Source: Halobacteroidaceae bacterium (lineage in GTDB: Bacteria; Bacillota; Halanaerobiia; B1SED10-174). Taken from it: DNA of 40,697 bases. The notes beneath the pieces were generated by a model that saw only the letters and a list, made by a program, of their open reading frames with translations, searched no databases and had not been told where the DNA came from. The stretch covers positions 1-40,697 of the forward strand of contig PWFS01000037.1 in assembly GCA_003554145.1 (NCBI GenBank). Reading direction: 5' to 3'. A program made the position numbers and the translations under genes. Shown in pieces: positions 37,050 to 40,697 of this stretch. Numbering within the stretch: position 1 is the first letter of the stretch; each line of letters begins with the position of its first letter.

Positions 37050-40000
37050 CTAGAATGTAGCTTCCAGTTGAGCTCCCAACTCCAACCCTCTAAAGTTAAT
37101 AAGACCATCCCCATTTATCCAGGGGAAACGGTAGCCAACTCGCCCCCCTAAACCAAATCTTTCATGGAAGGAATAAATAGCCTGCAAACCAACCTTAAAA
37201 CCTGGGCCCCAGAAACTCTCTATTAGCTGGCCGGTATCCACCTCTCCATCAATAAATTTTGCTCGATAAACCCCGGCGGCACCGGTTAAAATGAGATCAA
37301 CGGGGAGAAAATCCATTAAATCTGATAATTGATAAGCAGCAGTTAATAGAAATCCCATGTTGGATAGCGAGATATCAAGCGCTGAGTATTCAACCTTCAT
37401 CCACTCCATCTCAGCTCCCAGAGCCAGGCTTTCTAACCCGACATCTCCCAACCACTGACGCCCCCCAAAAATTAATACCATTCCCCCATCAAAAGTCTCA
37501 TCCTCTCCATATTCTGCAAGAATATGATCTTCAAATTCATTAAGGTTAAAGGTGCTGTACCCTGGGGCAAAATAGAAATCACGGTGACTTCGGGGAGAAC
37601 TAAAAATTGCCCTTATATTCTTATCCTCATCCATAGACAAAACCAATTGGTTTTCTTCCCCTATAGCAGAACCCTTCCACTCTTCAAACTCCCAACTTTC
37701 ATGGGGGATAGCCTCAATAGTTATTTTTGTATCTTCTTCTATCGCTTCCAGGTAGGGCAGGGCTACTTCGATATCGTTAATTTGGATTGAGCCCTTACCT
37801 TCTTTAACAATCATAAGGGTATATTCCTTGGGAGGAATAAGGGCAAACCTCGCCCTTATATCTAAGTCTGTTTGCAAATTATCTATAGTATGAATGGGCT
37901 GGGGTTCTTCAATTTCTGACCCATTTAAAACCCAGGCATCCAACTGGCTTTCCTCTCCCGGAACAGCTTCAATTGTTATTTCCGAGCCTTCTTCAACTTT
38001 CTGGCCCGGTTCAACCTGTTCCCCATTCATTATGGCCCTAACTTCCCCATAACCTTCGATAACACCATAGTCCAAAATATACCTGGTAATTGTAATAATT
38101 GATTCTCTAAACTCTTCTTTCCCTTTTTTCAACCTGGCAGCAGCTTCATCAATTGCAGCCTGGGTTATTACTTCATCTTCATAGGCCTGTTGGGCCTGGC
38201 CAATTTCCCTTCTGAATTTCTCATGAGCATCCAGAGGGACCTGCCCCTCTTCCCGACCTACATCCATAGTATCTTTGAGGATTATTGCTTCAGCTATCAG
38301 TTTACTTAGAGAACTCCTATCAACCTCAATTATAGCTGAGGAAAAAAGCTCCATTGCTGTTTTTAAATCCTGGTGGGCTCTATCCAGATCTTCCTGGGTT
38401 ATGTCCGATTTTTGATATGCCTCCTGGGCTAAATCAAGTATCTCTTTTAAATCATAATATGGCAGAGGGGGAATTTGACCATCACCACGGCCCACATTTA
38501 CCTGGTCTAACTTTTTCTGGGCTTCAACTATTGATGCTTGTAATCCCTGCCGATCCACCTGTATTATTGCTTGGGAAAAAGAAAGCTGGGCTTCCTGTAA
38601 AGCTTGAACGGCCTGGTCAGTTTCTTCCTGGGTAACTTTTGGTTTATTATATATTTCCCGGGCTTCATTTATTGCAGAAATAAATTTTTCGTGGGCCTGG
38701 GCCGGGGCATGTCCATCACCCTTGCCCCGGGGAATAAACTCCTTGAAAGCCTGGGCATCGGTAATAATATTCCCCAGTTCCTCTCTCTCTACAACTATAA
38801 CAGCTTCGGAAAAAGCCTTTTTGGCTTCAGTCAGGCTATTAACCGCATTATCTATATTCTGCTGGGTTGCTACAGGATCTTCATATGCTCTTTCTGCAGC
38901 CTTGATGGCTCCCTCCAGTGTTTCATAGTCTTTGGAGGGAATCTGCCCGTCACCCATTCCTTCTTCCTTTTCTCCTTTTAACTCCCAGGCCATCTTTATC
39001 GCCTGTTCCAACTGCATTCTATCTACTACAATTATTGATTCTTCAAAATTTATCTTTGCTTCTCTCAGCTCAATAACGGTTTCATCTGTTTCCTCCTGGG
39101 TTACTGCTGGCTTTTCCAGGATTTTTGTTGCTTCTTCTATGGCTTTCTCCAGCTCAGCATGAGCTTCTTCTGGAGCCTGACCATCACCAATTCCTACCGC
39201 TATTTCTTCCTGCAAATCAAGAGCTAGGGCTATGGTTTCCTCCAGCTCTTTACGGTTTACTTCTATTATGGAATCTTCAAAATCGTCCCTGGCCCTTTTC
39301 AGCTCAATAACAGTTTCATCTGTTTCCTCCTGGGTTACTGCTGGCTTTTCCAGGATTTTTGTTGCTTCTTCTATGGCTTTCCCCAGCTCAGCATGAGCTT
39401 CTTCTGGAGCCTGACCATCACCAATTCCTACCGCTATTTCTTCCTGCAAATCACGGGCCAGGGCTATGGTTTCCTCCAGCTCTTTACGGTTTACTTCTAT
39501 TATGGAATCTTCAAAATCGTCCCTGGCCCTTTTCAGCTCAATAACGGTTTCATCTGTTTCCTCCTGGGTTACTGCTGGCTTTTCCAGGATTTTTGTTGCT
39601 TCTTCTATGGCTTTCCCCAGCTCAGCATGAGCTTCTTCTGGAGCCTGACCATCACCAATTCCCACCCCTATTTCTTCCTGCAAATCAAGAGCTAGGGCTA
39701 TGGTTTCCTCCAGCTCTTTACGGTTTACTTCTATTATGGAATCTTCAAAATCGTCCCTGGCCTGAATCAAGCTTATTTCAGCTTCATAAACCTCCTGCTG
39801 AGTAACTCCAGGTTGGGTAAATACCTCTTGAGCCCGATCTACTTCTGCGGTTAAATCGGCATGGGTTTGCGGGTTAATCTGCCCATCCCCTTCCCCTGTC
39901 TGTACATCTGATAGCAACTCCCTAGCCTCTTCAATTAAGTCTTCCAACCCTGCTCTTTCAACTTCAATGATTGCATTCTTAAAACTGGCCTTCCCTTCCC

Positions 40001-40697
40001 TTAACTGATTTGATTTTTCCTTTATCTTTTGAGCAGTAACTCCAGGTTTTACTGCGATCTCCTGGGCCTGTTCTATAATAGTGGCAAAATTTTCATAAGC
40101 AGAAGGGGGCACCTGACCATCCCCTTCACCTGCTTCAATCTCTTCCTGCAACTCTCGAGCTGTAGAAATTGTTTGCTCCAATTCAGATCTGTCCCCTTCT
40201 ATTATGGCCTCCTGGAAATCAGTCAGGGCTTCTTCCAGGGTATTTTCTGCGGCATCCACCTCATTCTGGGTGGCAACAGGATCCTCATATACTTCCCGGG
40301 CTTCTTCTATAGCCTCGGTTAAAGCTGCATGGGCTTCTTCAGGGGCCTGGCCATCTCCCTCGCCCATCTCTATTTCTTCTTGCTTCTCTTTAGCTTCTTC
40401 TATACTTCCTTCCAGTCCGGTACGGTCTACCTCTATTATGGACTCCTGGAAATCAGCCAGGGCTTCTTCCAGGGTATTTACTGCGGCATCCACCTCATTC
40501 TGGGTGGCAACCGGATCCTCATATACTTCCTGGACTTCTTCTATTGCCTCGGCTAAAGCTGCATGGGCTTCTTCCGGGGCCTGCCCATCACCCTCGCCCA
40601 TCTCTATTTCTTCCTGCTTCTCTTTAGCTTCTTCTATACTTCCTTCCAGTCCGGTACGGTCCACTTCTATTATGGACTCCTGGAAATCAGCCAGGGC
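37050..40697 (-). CDS. C-terminal part of a giant FIVAR-like repeat protein with InlB/Flg_new-like domains and a C-terminal outer-membrane beta-barrel (5' end beyond window)
   Basis: 11 repeats of exactly 78 aa (GxGDGQ...TQxxxD), two repeats (GYGEVRAIMNGEQVEPGQKVEEGSEITIEAVPGE / GKGSIQINDIEVALPYLEAIEEDTKITIEAIP), alternating amphipathic C-terminus ending LELGAQLEATF*; frame open to 40697. Confidence 0.85.
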   Translation of the reverse strand, partial: ALADFQESIIEVDRTGLEGSIEEAKEKQEEIEMGEGDGQAPEEAHAALAEAIEEVQEVYEDPVATQNEVDAAVNTLEEALADFQESIIEVDRTGLEGSIEEAKEKQEEIEMGEGDGQAPEEAHAALTEAIEEAREVYEDPVATQNEVDAAENTLEEALTDFQEAIIEGDRSELEQTISTARELQEEIEAGEGDGQVPPSAYENFATIIEQAQEIAVKPGVTAQKIKEKSNQLREGKASFKNAIIEVERAGLEDLIEEARELLSDVQTGEGDGQINPQTHADLTAEVDRAQEVFTQPGVTQQEVYEAEISLIQARDDFEDSIIEVNRKELEETIALALDLQEEIGVGIGDGQAPEEAHAELGKAIEEATKILEKPAVTQEETDETVIELKRARDDFEDSIIEVNRKELEETIALARDLQEEIAVGIGDGQAPEEAHAELGKAIEEATKILEKPAVTQEETDETVIELKRARDDFEDSIIEVNRKELEETIALALDLQEEIAVGIGDGQAPEEAHAELEKAIEEATKILEKPAVTQEETDETVIELREAKINFEESIIVVDRMQLEQAIKMAWELKGEKEEGMGDGQIPSKDYETLEGAIKAAERAYEDPVATQQNIDNAVNSLTEAKKAFSEAVIVVEREELGNIITDAQAFKEFIPRGKGDGHAPAQAHEKFISAINEAREIYNKPKVTQEETDQAVQALQEAQLSFSQAIIQVDRQGLQASIVEAQKKLDQVNVGRGDGQIPPLPYYDLKEILDLAQEAYQKSDITQEDLDRAHQDLKTAMELFSSAIIEVDRSSLSKLIAEAIILKDTMDVGREEGQVPLDAHEKFRREIGQAQQAYEDEVITQAAIDEAAARLKKGKEEFRESIITITRYILDYGVIEGYGEVRAIMNGEQVEPGQKVEEGSEITIEAVPGEESQLDAWVLNGSEIEEPQPIHTIDNLQTDLDIRARFALIPPKEYTLMIVKEGKGSIQINDIEVALPYLEAIEEDTKITIEAIPHESWEFEEWKGSAIGEENQLVLSMDEDKNIRAIFSSPRSHRDFYFAPGYSTFNLNEFEDHILAEYGEDETFDGGMVLIFGGRQWLGDVGLESLALGAEMEWMKVEYSALDISLSNMGFLLTAAYQLSDLMDFLPVDLILTGAAGVYRAKFIDGEVDTGQLIESFWGPGFKVGLQAIYSFHERFGLGGRVGYRFPWINGDGLINFRGLELGAQLEATF
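38088..40697 (-). repeat. in-frame tandem repeat array, 234-bp period, 11 full units plus partial
   Basis: 40661-38088+1 = 2574 = 11 x 234; recurring segments such as ctgaccatcaccaattcctaccgctatttcttcctgcaaatca at 234-bp spacing. Confidence 0.93.

Noticed and set aside
39125-39805. Three near-identical plus-strand ORFs (MLLLLWLSPAQHELLLEPDHHQF...) spaced 234 bp
   Set aside because: Antisense shadow of the minus-strand 78-aa repeat array; no SD or independent support.
38088-40697. CRISPR or minisatellite interpretation of the 234-bp repeats
   Set aside because: Repeats are in frame, protein-coding and contiguous without spacers.

Overview
The window is mostly a conserved housekeeping segment of a low-to-mid GC Firmicute-type genome. 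On the minus strand, gene order resembles Bacillus/Clostridia: infC-rpmI-rplT, trmH-like, T-box-pheST, zapA-cvpA-mutS2, and T-box-alaS-ireB-ruvX-DUF1292-mltG. It also carries tyrS, a class A PBP, rtcB, a two-component system, fur and crp/fnr regulators, sleB and yqeG. Five tRNA genes flank or lie near a decayed accessory block (transposase relic, possible HsdR scrap, DOMON plus bis-heme membrane protein pair). The last 3.6 kb encodes the C-terminal part of a very large repeat protein. It has at least 11 tandem repeats of exactly 78 aa (234 bp), then two InlB/Flg_new-like beta repeats, then a putative outer-membrane beta-barrel ending in Phe. That suggests a diderm Firmicute (Halanaerobiales-like, by inference) with an outer-membrane-anchored repeat stalk. 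A second unusual signal is that four genes (ORF1, rtcB, a Gate-domain protein, infC) appear to start at AUU codons placed 6-8 nt after strong Shine-Dalgarno sequences. No database search was run; family calls come from reading the supplied translations.
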